Assembly (NCBI RefSeq): GCF_041053055.1
Contig: NZ_CP163443.1
Span: 8,787,001 to 8,851,000 of the forward strand
Reading direction: 5' to 3'
DNA from: Streptomyces sp. R41
GTDB lineage: Bacteria; Actinomycetota; Actinomycetes; Streptomycetales; Streptomycetaceae
DNA length: 64,000 nucleotides
Shown in pieces: positions 17,423 to 25,513 of the stretch. The number at the start of each line of letters is the position of its first letter. The first letter of the stretch is position 1. Below the pieces are notes generated by a model. That model was not told the DNA's origin and did no database searches. It worked only from the letters and a program-made list of their open reading frames with translations. The position numbers were made by a program, and so were the translations under genes.

Positions 17423-18432
17423 CCGAAGACGACGAACACGACGGACCCGACGAAGACGCCGTCGGCCCGCTGTACCTCTCGGGTGAGCAGGTCGGGGAGC
17501 TGCTGGACACCGACGCGGCGATCGCCTCGCAGCGCGCGGCCTTCACCGCGCTCGGTGACGGCACCGCGGAGCTCCCGGGGAAGATCATGCACCCCAGCCG
17601 CTTCGACGACAGCGTCGTCTTCGCGTATCTGGCCCGGCTGTCCGCGGACACCGGCGCGGTCGCCAAGATCGGCAGTGTCAATCCGGGCAACACGGCAGCC
17701 GGGCTGCCCACCATCCACGCGGTGATCAACGCGCTCGACCCGGTCACCGGGCAGCTCGTCGCCGTCATGGACGGCACCGCGGTGACGACCCTGCGGACGG
17801 CCGCGGCCAGCGCCGTCGCCTTCGACGCGCTGGCCACCGCCGACAGCGCGGAGCTCGGCCTCCTCGGCTCCGGCACCCAGGCCGTCGCCCACGCGCGGGC
17901 CGTCGCCCGGGTGCGAGAGCTGCGGTCCGTACGGGTGTGGAGCCCGAACCCGGGGCGACGGGCGCACGCGGCGCGGCGTCTCGCCGCCGAGCTCGGTGTC
18001 GCCGTCAAGGCCGTCGACACGGCCGAGGAAGCCGTGGCCGGCCTGCCGATGGTCGCGGCCTGCACCCTCAGCGCCACGCCCGTGGTGCGCGGCGAGTGGC
18101 TGGCGCCGGGCTGCACGGTCGTCAGCGTCGGCTCCTTCGAACCCACGCGCAGCGAGGTCGACGCGGAAGTCGTACGGCGAGCCGCCGCGGTGGTCGTCGA
18201 CGATCCGCGGACCGCGGCGCAGCACGCCGGACCGGTGGTCGACGCCCTGCGGGACGGCCGGCTCAGGCGGGCTGACCTGATCCCGCTCGGCGGCGTGCTC
18301 ACCGGCCGGCACACCGCTCGTACGAGCCCCGACGACATCGTCTTCTACAACAGCGTCGGTATCGGCATCCAGGACGCCGCCGCGGCCTGGGCCGTGATCG
18401 ACGCGGCCCGGGCGAGGCGGGCACGCCGATGA
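17419..18432 (+). CDS. Ornithine cyclodeaminase / mu-crystallin family protein
   Basis: A 337-residue NAD(P)-binding protein of the ornithine cyclodeaminase/mu-crystallin/alanine dehydrogenase family. The family segment MDGTAVTTLRTAAASAVA is intact, followed by the Rossmann loop LGLLGSGTQAVAHARAVA, and later TVVSVGSF and FYNSVGIGIQDAA. Members cyclise ornithine, reduce cyclic ketimines or dehydrogenate amino acids, so the substrate cannot be set from sequence. It starts inside the cyclohydrolase stop and ends inside the next start codon, so the three genes are translationally coupled. Whether the amino-acid chemistry feeds the pyrimidine pathway or just shares a promoter is open. Confidence 0.87.
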   Translation: MTEDDEHDGPDEDAVGPLYLSGEQVGELLDTDAAIASQRAAFTALGDGTAELPGKIMHPSRFDDSVVFAYLARLSADTGAVAKIGSVNPGNTAAGLPTIHAVINALDPVTGQLVAVMDGTAVTTLRTAAASAVAFDALATADSAELGLLGSGTQAVAHARAVARVRELRSVRVWSPNPGRRAHAARRLAAELGVAVKAVDTAEEAVAGLPMVAACTLSATPVVRGEWLAPGCTVVSVGSFEPTRSEVDAEVVRRAAAVVVDDPRTAAQHAGPVVDALRDGRLRRADLIPLGGVLTGRHTARTSPDDIVFYNSVGIGIQDAAAAWAVIDAARARRARR

Positions 18433-19601
18433 ACCCGAGCCGGGCGGACGCGCCGATGAACAGGACCGCGCAGGTCGTCGTCATCGGCGGCGGTGTGATG
18501 GGCACGAGCATCGCCTACCACCTGGCCCGCGCCGGGGTGCGGGACGTGGCGCTCGTGGAGCGCGACGAACTCGCCTCCGGGTCGACCTCGCGAGCGGCGG
18601 GCGGGGTCAGGGCCCAGTTCTCCGACGAGCTCAACATCCAGCTCGGCGCCCGCAGTCTGGAGGCCTTCGCCCGCTTCGGCGAGGAACCGGGCCAGGACAT
18701 CGGGCTGCACCGGGTCGGCTATCTGTTCCTGCTCTCCACGCCCGACGAGGTCGCCGCGTTCGAGGCCGGCGTGCGGCTGCAGAACACGCTCGGTGTGCCC
18801 AGCCGCATGATCGAGGCGGCCGAGGCGCGCCGGCTGTCACCGCTGATCACCACCGACGGGCTGCTGGCCGCGGCCTTCTCGCCGGACGACGGCCACTGCA
18901 CGCCCGAGTCCGTGGTCCATGGCTACGCGGCCGGGGCCCGCCGCCATGGCGCGACCGTGCTGCGGCACTGCGAGGTCACCGGCATCGAGACGCACGGCGA
19001 CACCATCACGGCCGTGGTCACCGACCGGGGCCGGATCGCCACCGACACGGTCGTCTGTGCCGCGGGCGCCTGGTCGCGGGCCGTCGGCGCGATGGCCGGC
19101 GTGGACCTCCCGGTGCAGCCGCTGCGCCGCCAGGTCGCCGTCACCGAACCGGTCCCGGGACTGCCGCCCGAGCTCCCCATGACCATCGACTTCACGACCA
19201 GCCTCTACTTCCACACCGAGGGCCCCGGTCTTCTCCTCGGCATGTCCGACCCCGACGAGACCCCCGGCTTCTCCACGGAGACGCACGACCGCTGGATCCC
19301 ACACCTCTACGCGGCGATGGAGCGTCGCGCCCCCGCCCTGCTCGACCTGCGCAGGACGGGCGGCTGGGCGGGCCTGTACGAGATCACCCCGGACCACAAC
19401 GCGTTGATCGGTGAGGCGAGTTCGTGCTCGCGCTTCCTGTACGCGACCGGCTTCTCGGGCCACGGCTTCCTGCAGGGCCCGGCCGTCGGCGAAATCGTCC
19501 GCGACCTGTACCTCGGTCGCGCCCCTTTCGTCGACATCGGCCCCCTGAGCGCGGACCGCTTCGCCACGGACGCGCTGCGCCCGGAGGTCAACCTCGTGTG
19601 A
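18429..19601 (+). CDS. FAD-dependent amine/D-amino-acid oxidase family oxidoreductase
   Basis: A 390-residue DAO-family flavoprotein (glycine/sarcosine oxidase-like). The FAD loop is VVVIGGGVMGTSIAYHLARAG, followed by the family marks VERDELASGSTSRAAGGVR and, at the C-terminus, GWAGLYEITPDHNALIG and ATGFSGHGFLQGPAVGE. Such enzymes oxidise secondary or primary amino groups to imines with O2 or another acceptor. ATG 18429 overlaps the cyclodeaminase-like stop by 4 bp; a second Met at 18456 is also possible. An imine-forming oxidase next to a ketimine-reductase-type protein is a chemically sensible pair. Confidence 0.87.
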   Translation: MNPSRADAPMNRTAQVVVIGGGVMGTSIAYHLARAGVRDVALVERDELASGSTSRAAGGVRAQFSDELNIQLGARSLEAFARFGEEPGQDIGLHRVGYLFLLSTPDEVAAFEAGVRLQNTLGVPSRMIEAAEARRLSPLITTDGLLAAAFSPDDGHCTPESVVHGYAAGARRHGATVLRHCEVTGIETHGDTITAVVTDRGRIATDTVVCAAGAWSRAVGAMAGVDLPVQPLRRQVAVTEPVPGLPPELPMTIDFTTSLYFHTEGPGLLLGMSDPDETPGFSTETHDRWIPHLYAAMERRAPALLDLRRTGGWAGLYEITPDHNALIGEASSCSRFLYATGFSGHGFLQGPAVGEIVRDLYLGRAPFVDIGPLSADRFATDALRPEVNLV

Positions 19602-19610
19602 ACCGCCGAG

Positions 19611-20837
19611 TCAGTCGAGCATCGCCTCGTGCACGAGCCGCTTGAGCTCGGGGAAGAGCGAGTTGGACGTCGTCGGGCGGACCTGGGTGAAGAACTGGAC
19701 GGTCAGGTCGCGGCGCGGGTCGACCCAGAACGTCGTACTGGCCACTCCGCTCCAGCCGAACGCGCCCTCGCCGGCGGGGGACCGGGTGACGTCCGGGTCC
19801 ACCACGACGGAGACGCCGAGGCCGAAGCCGAGGCCCGCGTTGCCGGGTTCCTGGTGGACGGGGCTGCCGAAGGTGCGGCGGTCGGCGTTGCCGGGGAGGT
19901 GGTTGGAGACCATCATGTCCACGGTCTCGGGCCTCAGCAGGCGCGTTCCGTCGAGTTCGCCGCGGCGGCGGAGCATCTCCGTGAAGCGGTGGTAGTCGTG
20001 AGCGGTGGCCACCATGCCGCCGCTGCCGGACAGGAAGCGGGGGCGACCGTGCAGCGGCAGCCCGGCGATCGGGGTGATCCCGCCCTTGTCGTCCTCCCCG
20101 TACAGCTCGGCGAGCCGGCCGGCCTGCTCGTCGGTGACGCAGAACCCGGCGTCCGCCATCCCGAGCGGGGAGAAGATCCGCTCGCGGAGGAAGTCGTCGA
20201 GATCCTGGCCGGACACCACCTCGATGACACGGCCGAGGACATTGGTGGCGACCGAGTAGTTCCACTGGGTGCCCGGCTCGAACTGGAGCGGCAGGGAGGC
20301 GTACACGTCGATGGTCTCGGCCAGGTTCGCGCCCGGTGGCACCGACGACTCCATACCGGCGTCCCGGTAGAGGGCGTCGACCGGGTGGGAGTAGTAGAAG
20401 CCGAAGGTCAGGCCCGCGGTGTGGGTCAACAAGTGGCGGAGCAGGATCGGTTGTCCGGCCGGGCGGGTCTTCGTGTCGGGGCCGGATCCGCTGACGTAGA
20501 CCCGCGGGTCGGCGAAGGCGGGGAGGAAGTCGCCCACGGGATCGTCGAGTCCGAGTCGCCCCTCTTCGAGGAGCATCAGCGCGGCGACCGAAGTGACCGG
20601 CTTGGTCATGGAGTAGATCCGCCACAAGGTGTCGCTCTCCACGGGGAGCCGGGCCGCGCGGTCACGACAGCCGTACGTGGTCAGGTGCGCGATACGGCCG
20701 TGCCGGGCCACGGACACGAGGTAGCCGGGCAGCCGGCCGTCGTCGACCAGGTGGGTGAAGTGCTGGTCGAGGCGGGCCAGCGCCTTCGGATCGAGGCCGG
20801 CCTCGCGCGGCTCGACCTCCTGTCGCAGGTGTCCCAT
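19611..20837 (-). CDS. Serine hydrolase of the beta-lactamase/class C type
   Basis: A 408-residue serine hydrolase of the beta-lactamase-related/esterase EstB family. The S-x-x-K nucleophile motif is in WRIYSMTKPVTSVAAL, followed by GLTFGFYY and the tyrosine motif region YSVATNVLGRVIEVVSG. No signal peptide is seen, suggesting a cytoplasmic esterase or amidase. ATG 20837 follows GGAGGAG closely and the N-terminus (DPKALARLDQHFTHLVDDG) fits the family. It is third in the leftward run TetR - MFS - hydrolase; the MFS frame overlaps its first 176 bp. Confidence 0.87.
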   Translation of the reverse strand: MGHLRQEVEPREAGLDPKALARLDQHFTHLVDDGRLPGYLVSVARHGRIAHLTTYGCRDRAARLPVESDTLWRIYSMTKPVTSVAALMLLEEGRLGLDDPVGDFLPAFADPRVYVSGSGPDTKTRPAGQPILLRHLLTHTAGLTFGFYYSHPVDALYRDAGMESSVPPGANLAETIDVYASLPLQFEPGTQWNYSVATNVLGRVIEVVSGQDLDDFLRERIFSPLGMADAGFCVTDEQAGRLAELYGEDDKGGITPIAGLPLHGRPRFLSGSGGMVATAHDYHRFTEMLRRRGELDGTRLLRPETVDMMVSNHLPGNADRRTFGSPVHQEPGNAGLGFGLGVSVVVDPDVTRSPAGEGAFGWSGVASTTFWVDPRRDLTVQFFTQVRPTTSNSLFPELKRLVHEAMLD

Positions 20838-22275
20838 GACTCTCCTCCGAGCTGCGGCTCCAGTCCTTCATGGTCTCGTACGGATGGTGGAAGCGTCCCC
20901 CCGGGGGACCTTGACCGGCGGTCACGACACCCGCGCGACCCGGAAGCCTCAGGGCGAGCAGCACACCGGTCGCGGACACCGTCGCGAGCACCGTCAGCGG
21001 GGGACCCGTCGCGACACCGGTCGTGAGCGTCATCAGCGTCGCCGCCGCGGCGACCCCCAGCGTGGGCCCGACGTTCATCGCCGTCTGCTGGAGCCCGCCC
21101 GCCACGCCGGCCGACTCCGCCGAGGCATGGCGTACGACAACCGCCGTCGCGGCGACCATCACCGCTCCGAAACCGGCGCCCAGCAGCAGGAAGCCCGCGC
21201 CGATCGGCACCGCGGTCGACGCCTCGTCGAGCCGGGACAACACAACGACGCCCAGCGTGAGGACGCCCATCCCGGCCAGGGTCGTCGGCCGTGCGCCGAA
21301 CCTGCGCAGGAGTACGGCGGAGAGGGGAGCGCCGAGCACCATCATCACGGCGCCGGGCAGTGCCCTCAGGCTGGTCTGCAACGGGTCCAGGCCCAGGGTC
21401 TCCTGGAGGAAGTAGCTGCCGACGAACAGCGTGCCCAGCATCGAGGCCGACGCGGCCACCAGAATGCCGAGGGCGGCGCCGATGGCCGCCGAGCCGAGGA
21501 CGTCGGACGGGACCAGCGGGCTCGCGGTACGGCGTTCATGGCGTACGAACGCGGCTCCCGCGACCGTGACGACGACCAGCCCGAGCACGGTCGCCGCCGT
21601 CCAGCCCGCCTCCGGTATCCCGACCAGCGTGTGCACCAGACCGGCCAGGACCAACGCGAGCAGACAGGCGCCGGGCACATCAGGTCCGCCCGCCGGGGTT
21701 CCGCGTCGGACCGGGCCGCGGACGGCGAGCGCCAGTGCACCCATCACGAGCGCGGGCACCACGTTCAGGAAGAAGACGGCGCGCCAGTCGAGATGGGTGA
21801 CGAGCGCCCCGCCGACCAGCGGACCGGCGGCGGCGAGACCGATGGCGCTCGTACGCAGCGCGATGGGCATCCCGAGCCGGTCGGGAGGATACGCGGCGCG
21901 CAGCATCCCGAGCGTGGCCGGTTGCAGCAGCGCGCCGAAGACGCCCTGCGCGACCCGCAGCCCGATCACCCAGCCGATGCCGGGCGCGAAACCGATCCCG
22001 GCCGACGTGGCGCCGAAGCCCAGAATGCCTGTGGCGAAGACCCGTTGATGGCCGTACCGGTCCCCGAGCCGGCCCGCGAACACCAACAGGCTTGCCACCG
22101 CGATGAGATAGCCGGTGCTGGTCCACTGGACCTGCGCGAATGAGGCGTGCAGATCACGTTGCAGCGTGGGCTGGGCGACGGTGAGCACGGTTCCGTCCAG
22201 GGCCACGATCACGGCCCCGAGGACGCTGCTCGCGAGGGTGATCCGGCGATGGACCGCCGAGCCGGGTGGGTTCAC
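20662..22275 (-). CDS. MFS drug-exporter-like permease (DHA2-like, 14 helices)
   Basis: A 537-residue major facilitator protein, with about 14 hydrophobic segments. The loop 2-3 motif reads AGRLGDRYGHQRVF, and motif C-like glycines follow in AIGLAAAGPLVGGALV, as in drug/H+ antiporters of the EmrB type. GTG 22275 overlaps the TetR stop (GTGA) with GGAGGA upstream. Hydrophobic sequence ends near residue 470; the remaining tail is Arg/Gly/Pro-rich and runs 176 bp into the serine hydrolase gene in another frame. That is unlike family members and suggests a stop-loss or frameshift close to 20870. It is likely controlled by the co-transcribed TetR. Confidence 0.82.
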   Translation of the reverse strand: MNPPGSAVHRRITLASSVLGAVIVALDGTVLTVAQPTLQRDLHASFAQVQWTSTGYLIAVASLLVFAGRLGDRYGHQRVFATGILGFGATSAGIGFAPGIGWVIGLRVAQGVFGALLQPATLGMLRAAYPPDRLGMPIALRTSAIGLAAAGPLVGGALVTHLDWRAVFFLNVVPALVMGALALAVRGPVRRGTPAGGPDVPGACLLALVLAGLVHTLVGIPEAGWTAATVLGLVVVTVAGAAFVRHERRTASPLVPSDVLGSAAIGAALGILVAASASMLGTLFVGSYFLQETLGLDPLQTSLRALPGAVMMVLGAPLSAVLLRRFGARPTTLAGMGVLTLGVVVLSRLDEASTAVPIGAGFLLLGAGFGAVMVAATAVVVRHASAESAGVAGGLQQTAMNVGPTLGVAAAATLMTLTTGVATGPPLTVLATVSATGVLLALRLPGRAGVVTAGQGPPGGRFHHPYETMKDWSRSSEESHGTPATGGRAARGRPRSEGAGPPRPALHPPGRRRPAARLPRVRGPARPYRAPDHVRLS

Positions 22276-22850
22276 CGCTCCTCCGGCCCGAGATGCGCCT
22301 GAATCGCGGCATGCAACAGGGGTACGAAGTCGTCGGCGCCCGTGGCGAGTTGGAGGCTGCCCCAGCCCCACAGCTGGGCGATCCCGTGCAGGTTCGCCCA
22401 GAGCGCGCCCGCGACGACCGGGCCGTCGGCCTCGGGCCGCACCCGGCCGACCAGGTCCACCAGGACACCGAACAGCGGCAGGCTCGTCTCCCGCAGCCCC
22501 AATCGTCCGCTCTCCAGCAGATCGTGACGGAACATCAGCTCATACATTCCGCTCTGGGTGACCGCGAAGTCCAGGTACACCCTGCTCAGCGCCATGAGTT
22601 GGTCGCGAGGGCTCGCCTCGCCGTCACCGATCGCCGTCGCGGCCCGGGCGCCCAGGTCGGCGAAGCCCCGGCGCGCGATGGCGGACAGCAGATCCAGGTG
22701 CGTCGGGAAGTAGCGGCGCGGGGCCCCGTGGGAGACGCCGGCGCGCCGGGCGATCTCCCGCAAGGTCAGGACCTGTGCGCCCTCCTTGGTCACCAGATCG
22801 ACACCGACCTCGACCAGCCGGTCCCGCAGCCCCATCTCCGATTCGCTCAT
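22272..22850 (-). CDS. TetR-family transcriptional regulator
   Basis: A 192-residue TetR repressor: the N-terminal helix-turn-helix reads LREIARRAGVSHGAPRRYFPT, and the C-terminal part is a ligand-binding domain of the TetR_C_33-like kind. ATG 22850 is chosen; an in-frame GTG at 22856 is an alternative. Neither has a clear Shine-Dalgarno box, so a leaderless mRNA is plausible. A palindrome covers the start codon and a second lies 21 bp upstream, in the 74-bp divergent region shared with the PPOX-type gene. Autorepression and control of the MFS exporter and the divergent flavoprotein is the natural reading. Confidence 0.87.
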   Translation of the reverse strand: MSESEMGLRDRLVEVGVDLVTKEGAQVLTLREIARRAGVSHGAPRRYFPTHLDLLSAIARRGFADLGARAATAIGDGEASPRDQLMALSRVYLDFAVTQSGMYELMFRHDLLESGRLGLRETSLPLFGVLVDLVGRVRPEADGPVVAGALWANLHGIAQLWGWGSLQLATGADDFVPLLHAAIQAHLGPEER

Positions 22851-22887
22851 AGACACTGTCTACCAGGTCGCGTAGACAGTGTCTACG
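22850..22887. promoter_or_regulatory. Twin TetR operators in the divergent promoter
   Basis: Two copies of the same odd-spaced palindrome, TAGACA-N-TGTCTA, sit at 22850-22862 and 22873-22885; the second extends to CGTAGACA-G-TGTCTACG (22871-22887). Centres are 23 bp apart, about two helical turns. They separate the TetR start from the PPOX-type gene at 22925, and one overlaps the TetR start codon. Confidence 0.75.
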
Positions 22888-22924
22888 CGGGAATGAGGAT
22901 CGGCTCCCGGAGGTTGATCGAGAC

Positions 22925-23365
22925 ATGACTCAGGACGCGACGCAGGACGCACTGCTCAAGCTGCTCTCCGAGTACAAGGGCGGGGTGCTCGTCACCCTCA
23001 AGAAGGACGGGCGGCCACAGCTGTCGAACGTCAGCCACGCCTACTACCCCGACGAGCGGATCGTCCGGGTCTCGCTCACCGACGACCGTGCCAAGACCCG
23101 CAATCTGCGCCGGGACCCACGGGCCTCGTATCACGTGACCAGCGAGGACCGCTGGGCGTACACGGTCGCCGAGGGCACGGCCGAGCTGACGCCGGTGGCC
23201 GAGGACCCGCACGACGAGACCGTCGAGGAGCTGATCCGGCTCTACCGTGACGTCCTGGGCGAGCACCCCGACTGGGACGACTACCGAGCCGCCATGGTCC
23301 GCGACCGCCGTCTCGTGCTACGGCTGCATGTGGACCGGGCGTACGGCATTCCCCGCGGACGCTGA
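22925..23365 (+). CDS. PPOX-class FMN/F420-binding protein
   Basis: A 146-residue split-barrel flavoprotein of the pyridoxamine-phosphate-oxidase-like class, of the F420-dependent TIGR03618 kind common in actinobacteria. Typical features are GGVLVTLKKDGRPQLSNVSH, the conserved VSLTDDRAKTRNLRRDPRAS, and a C-terminal RLVLRLHVDRAYG. Such proteins reduce or oxidise small molecules with F420H2 or FMN. It diverges from the TetR-MFS-hydrolase unit across twin operators, so it may modify the compound that the TetR protein senses. ATG 22925 is the only sensible start. Confidence 0.85.
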   Translation: MTQDATQDALLKLLSEYKGGVLVTLKKDGRPQLSNVSHAYYPDERIVRVSLTDDRAKTRNLRRDPRASYHVTSEDRWAYTVAEGTAELTPVAEDPHDETVEELIRLYRDVLGEHPDWDDYRAAMVRDRRLVLRLHVDRAYGIPRGR

Positions 23366-23421
23366 GCCGTTGTCGTTGCCGGTGCCCCCTGCTGGATCGG
23401 TGCGCGGGCGGCGGACAGGCC

Positions 23422-24639
23422 TTAGGCCACGCTGCCGCGCCGCTTCGGAAAGCCGTGCGCGCGAGCCGCGCTCACCACGGCCAGGACCGGCAGCAGGAGA
23501 CCGAGGACGGCCCACGGAAAGGACGTCGACCCGAAGAGGTCGAGGAGGACTCCGCCCGCGACGCCTCCGCCCGCCATCGCCGCGTTCCACAGGGTGACGA
23601 GCATGGCCTGCGCGGCGTCGGCCGCGTCGCCGCCCGCATCGGCGACAGCCGTCTGCAGCAGGGTGGGTACGCCACCCCAGCCGAGACCCCACAGCGCCAC
23701 CGCGACGAACACGAGCGCGGAGCTCTCCGCGAGGAGCGCCAGAGTGGTGGCCGCCACCGCGACCAGCAGTGTGCTCGCGACGGTGAGAGCGCGCAGCCGC
23801 CGGTCGATGTGCGCGCCCACGATCCAGATGCTCACCATGGACGCGCCGCCGAAGACCAGCAGTACGAGGTCGGTCGAGCCGCCCATGCCCAGGTGTGCGA
23901 GGAACGTGGCGATGTACGTGTACAGGATCGTGTGGGCCAGCACGAAGACCAGCGTCACGAACAGGACCGGGACGACGCCCGGGACGCGGAGGGCACGGAG
24001 CATCGGGGGCCGCCCTTCCTGCCGCTGCCCCGGCTGCTCTGGAACGACCGCCGCGATCCACCCGATCAGCGCGACGGCGAGCGCGGTCATCAGAGAGAAC
24101 GTCACCCGCCAGCCCAGCAGGTCCCCGAGGAACGTCCCCGCGGGCACCCCCAGCGACAGCGCCACCGGGATGCCGGTCATGACGATCGCGATCGCCTTGC
24201 CCTGCAAGTGAGGTGGCGCCAGACGCCGTGCGTACCCGGCCAGCAGCGCCCAGGCCAGACCCGCGGCCACCCCGGCGACGAACCGGGCCACCATGGTCAA
24301 CGGGTACGCCGTCGAGGCGGCCGTGACCGTGTTGGCCGCGGCGAACCCCGCCATTGCGGTGAGCAGCAGTCGTTTGCGTCGCCAACCCGAAGTGGCCGCC
24401 GACAGAGGGATCGCCGTGAGGGCGGTCCCGACCGCGTAGATCGTGACCGACTGCCCCATGGCGGACTCCCCGACACCGAGGTCGGCACTCATCGCGGGCA
24501 GCACTCCCGCGGGCAGTGTCTCCGTCAGGCTGGTGATGAACACGGCGGTCGCCAGCGCGAGGAGGGCCCCGAGAGGGAGCTTGTCGTGGTCAACTCGACT
24601 GTGCGGAAGGGTTGGTTGTGCCGTCGTTTCGCTTCGCAT
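23422..24639 (-). CDS. MFS transporter (AraJ/CmlA-type, 12 helices)
   Basis: A 405-residue major facilitator protein. Helix 1 is ALLALATAVFITSLTETLPAG and the loop motif SGWRRKRLLLTAMAGF follows, as in sugar-efflux/chloramphenicol-type exporters of the AraJ family. I chose the ATG at 24639: an upstream Met at 24678 would lie inside a promoter-like element, and the -10-like hexamer ends 8 bp before 24639, implying leaderless translation. It is not visibly coupled to other genes; the PPOX gene converges on it. Likely exports a small hydrophobic or sugar compound. Confidence 0.85.
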   Translation of the reverse strand: MRSETTAQPTLPHSRVDHDKLPLGALLALATAVFITSLTETLPAGVLPAMSADLGVGESAMGQSVTIYAVGTALTAIPLSAATSGWRRKRLLLTAMAGFAAANTVTAASTAYPLTMVARFVAGVAAGLAWALLAGYARRLAPPHLQGKAIAIVMTGIPVALSLGVPAGTFLGDLLGWRVTFSLMTALAVALIGWIAAVVPEQPGQRQEGRPPMLRALRVPGVVPVLFVTLVFVLAHTILYTYIATFLAHLGMGGSTDLVLLVFGGASMVSIWIVGAHIDRRLRALTVASTLLVAVAATTLALLAESSALVFVAVALWGLGWGGVPTLLQTAVADAGGDAADAAQAMLVTLWNAAMAGGGVAGGVLLDLFGSTSFPWAVLGLLLPVLAVVSAARAHGFPKRRGSVA

Positions 24640-24646
24640 GCCGCGT

Positions 24647-24678
24647 ATGGTCGAGCCTGACATTGGTGTCAGGTTCAA
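24647..24678 (-). promoter_or_regulatory. MerR-type promoter with operator in the spacer
   Basis: On the minus strand, TTGAAC (24678-24673) and GACCAT (24652-24647) are 20 bp apart. The long spacer holds the perfect palindrome CCTGACA-CCAA-TGTCAGG (24673-24656). Long spacers with a central dyad are the hallmark of MerR-family activation. No merR gene is in the window. Confidence 0.5.
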
Positions 24679-24807
24679 GACGCCGGCCGTGCGGATGCGG
24701 CGGAAGCGGGGAGTGCGGGGGGATGCTGGATCCCGTCTCGTTGGCGGCCATCACGGCGATGTTCGGCGCCGTCGGACTGCGATGGATCTCCCGGACGGCG
24801 GAGGACG

Positions 24808-25004
24808 TCTGGTCGGGTGCCGGGTGAAGCGCTGGGCGGGTCCCGGGTCGAGGTGCGCGGGACGTCAGGTCGGGTGCCGGGTGAAGCGCTGGGCCGGGTC
24901 CCGGGTCGAGGTGCGCGGGGCGTCTGGTCGGGTGCTGAGTGAAGCGCTGGGCCGGGTCCCGGGTCGAGGTGTGCGGGGCGTCTGGTCGGGTGCCGAGAGA
25001 AGCA
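24808..25004. repeat. 58-bp tandem repeat, about 3.4 copies
   Basis: Units start at 24808, 24866, 24924 and 24982 (partial), 90% or more alike, each beginning with the text CTGGTCGGGTG or CAGGTCGGGTG. As 58 is not a multiple of three the array is probably non-coding. It occupies the 423-bp space (24640-25062) between the MFS gene and the VOC gene, in which I see no other gene. Confidence 0.8.
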
Positions 25005-25062
25005 CCAGGCCTAGGCGCGCGTCGCGCTTGCCACCGGCTTTCGAGCCCACTAGCCTCCGCGC

Positions 25063-25413
25063 GTGATCAATGGGGCACATGTGGTGATCTACAGCCGTGA
25101 CGCGGAGGCCGACCGCGTCTTCTTCCGGGACGTCCTTGGCCTTGCGCACGTGGACGCGGGGCATGGCTGGCTCATCTTCAAGGCTCCGCCGGCGGAGTTC
25201 GCCTTCCACCCTGCCGAGGGCGAGCCGTCGCACGAGCTGATGCTGATGTGCGACGACGTCGAGACGACGATGGTCGAACTCGGCGAGAAGGGGGTCGAGT
25301 TCACGCGGCCTCTGACGGAGGCCCGATGGGGACGCCTGACGGGCTTCCGGTTGCCCGGTGGCGGCGAGATCGGTCTGTACGAGCCGCGCCATCCCCGGGT
25401 GCACGACCTTTAG
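25063..25413 (+). CDS. VOC-superfamily (glyoxalase-like) protein
   Basis: A 116-residue single-module vicinal-oxygen-chelate protein. The fold pattern is clear: NGAHVVIYSRDAEADRVFFRD, then GLAHVDAGHGWLIFKAPP, SHELMLMCDDVETTMVEL and a final GGGEIGLYEPRHP. A His (SHELML) and Glu (GEIGLYE) could bind metal. GTG 25063 is used. Members include glyoxalases, dioxygenases and antibiotic-binding proteins, so its role is open. A strong hairpin follows, shared with the convergent transporter gene. Confidence 0.8.
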   Translation: MINGAHVVIYSRDAEADRVFFRDVLGLAHVDAGHGWLIFKAPPAEFAFHPAEGEPSHELMLMCDDVETTMVELGEKGVEFTRPLTEARWGRLTGFRLPGGGEIGLYEPRHPRVHDL

Positions 25414-25451
25414 CCCAGCGCCTCCTGGCCACCCGTGGCCTCCCACGGCAT

Positions 25452-25493
25452 GCCCAAGTCCCCGAACAGCCCTGTGCAGTCGGGGACTTGGGC
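25452..25493. terminator. Bidirectional hairpin between convergent genes
   Basis: A perfect 14-bp stem (25452-25465 with 25480-25493) around a 14-nt loop lies midway between the convergent VOC and importer genes and can serve both. Confidence 0.8.
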
Positions 25494-25513
25494 GATCATG
25501 GGGTGGGCCGGCG

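Noticed and set aside
24808..25004. CRISPR-like repeat array
   Set aside because: Units are adjacent tandem copies without unique spacers, and no cas genes are present.
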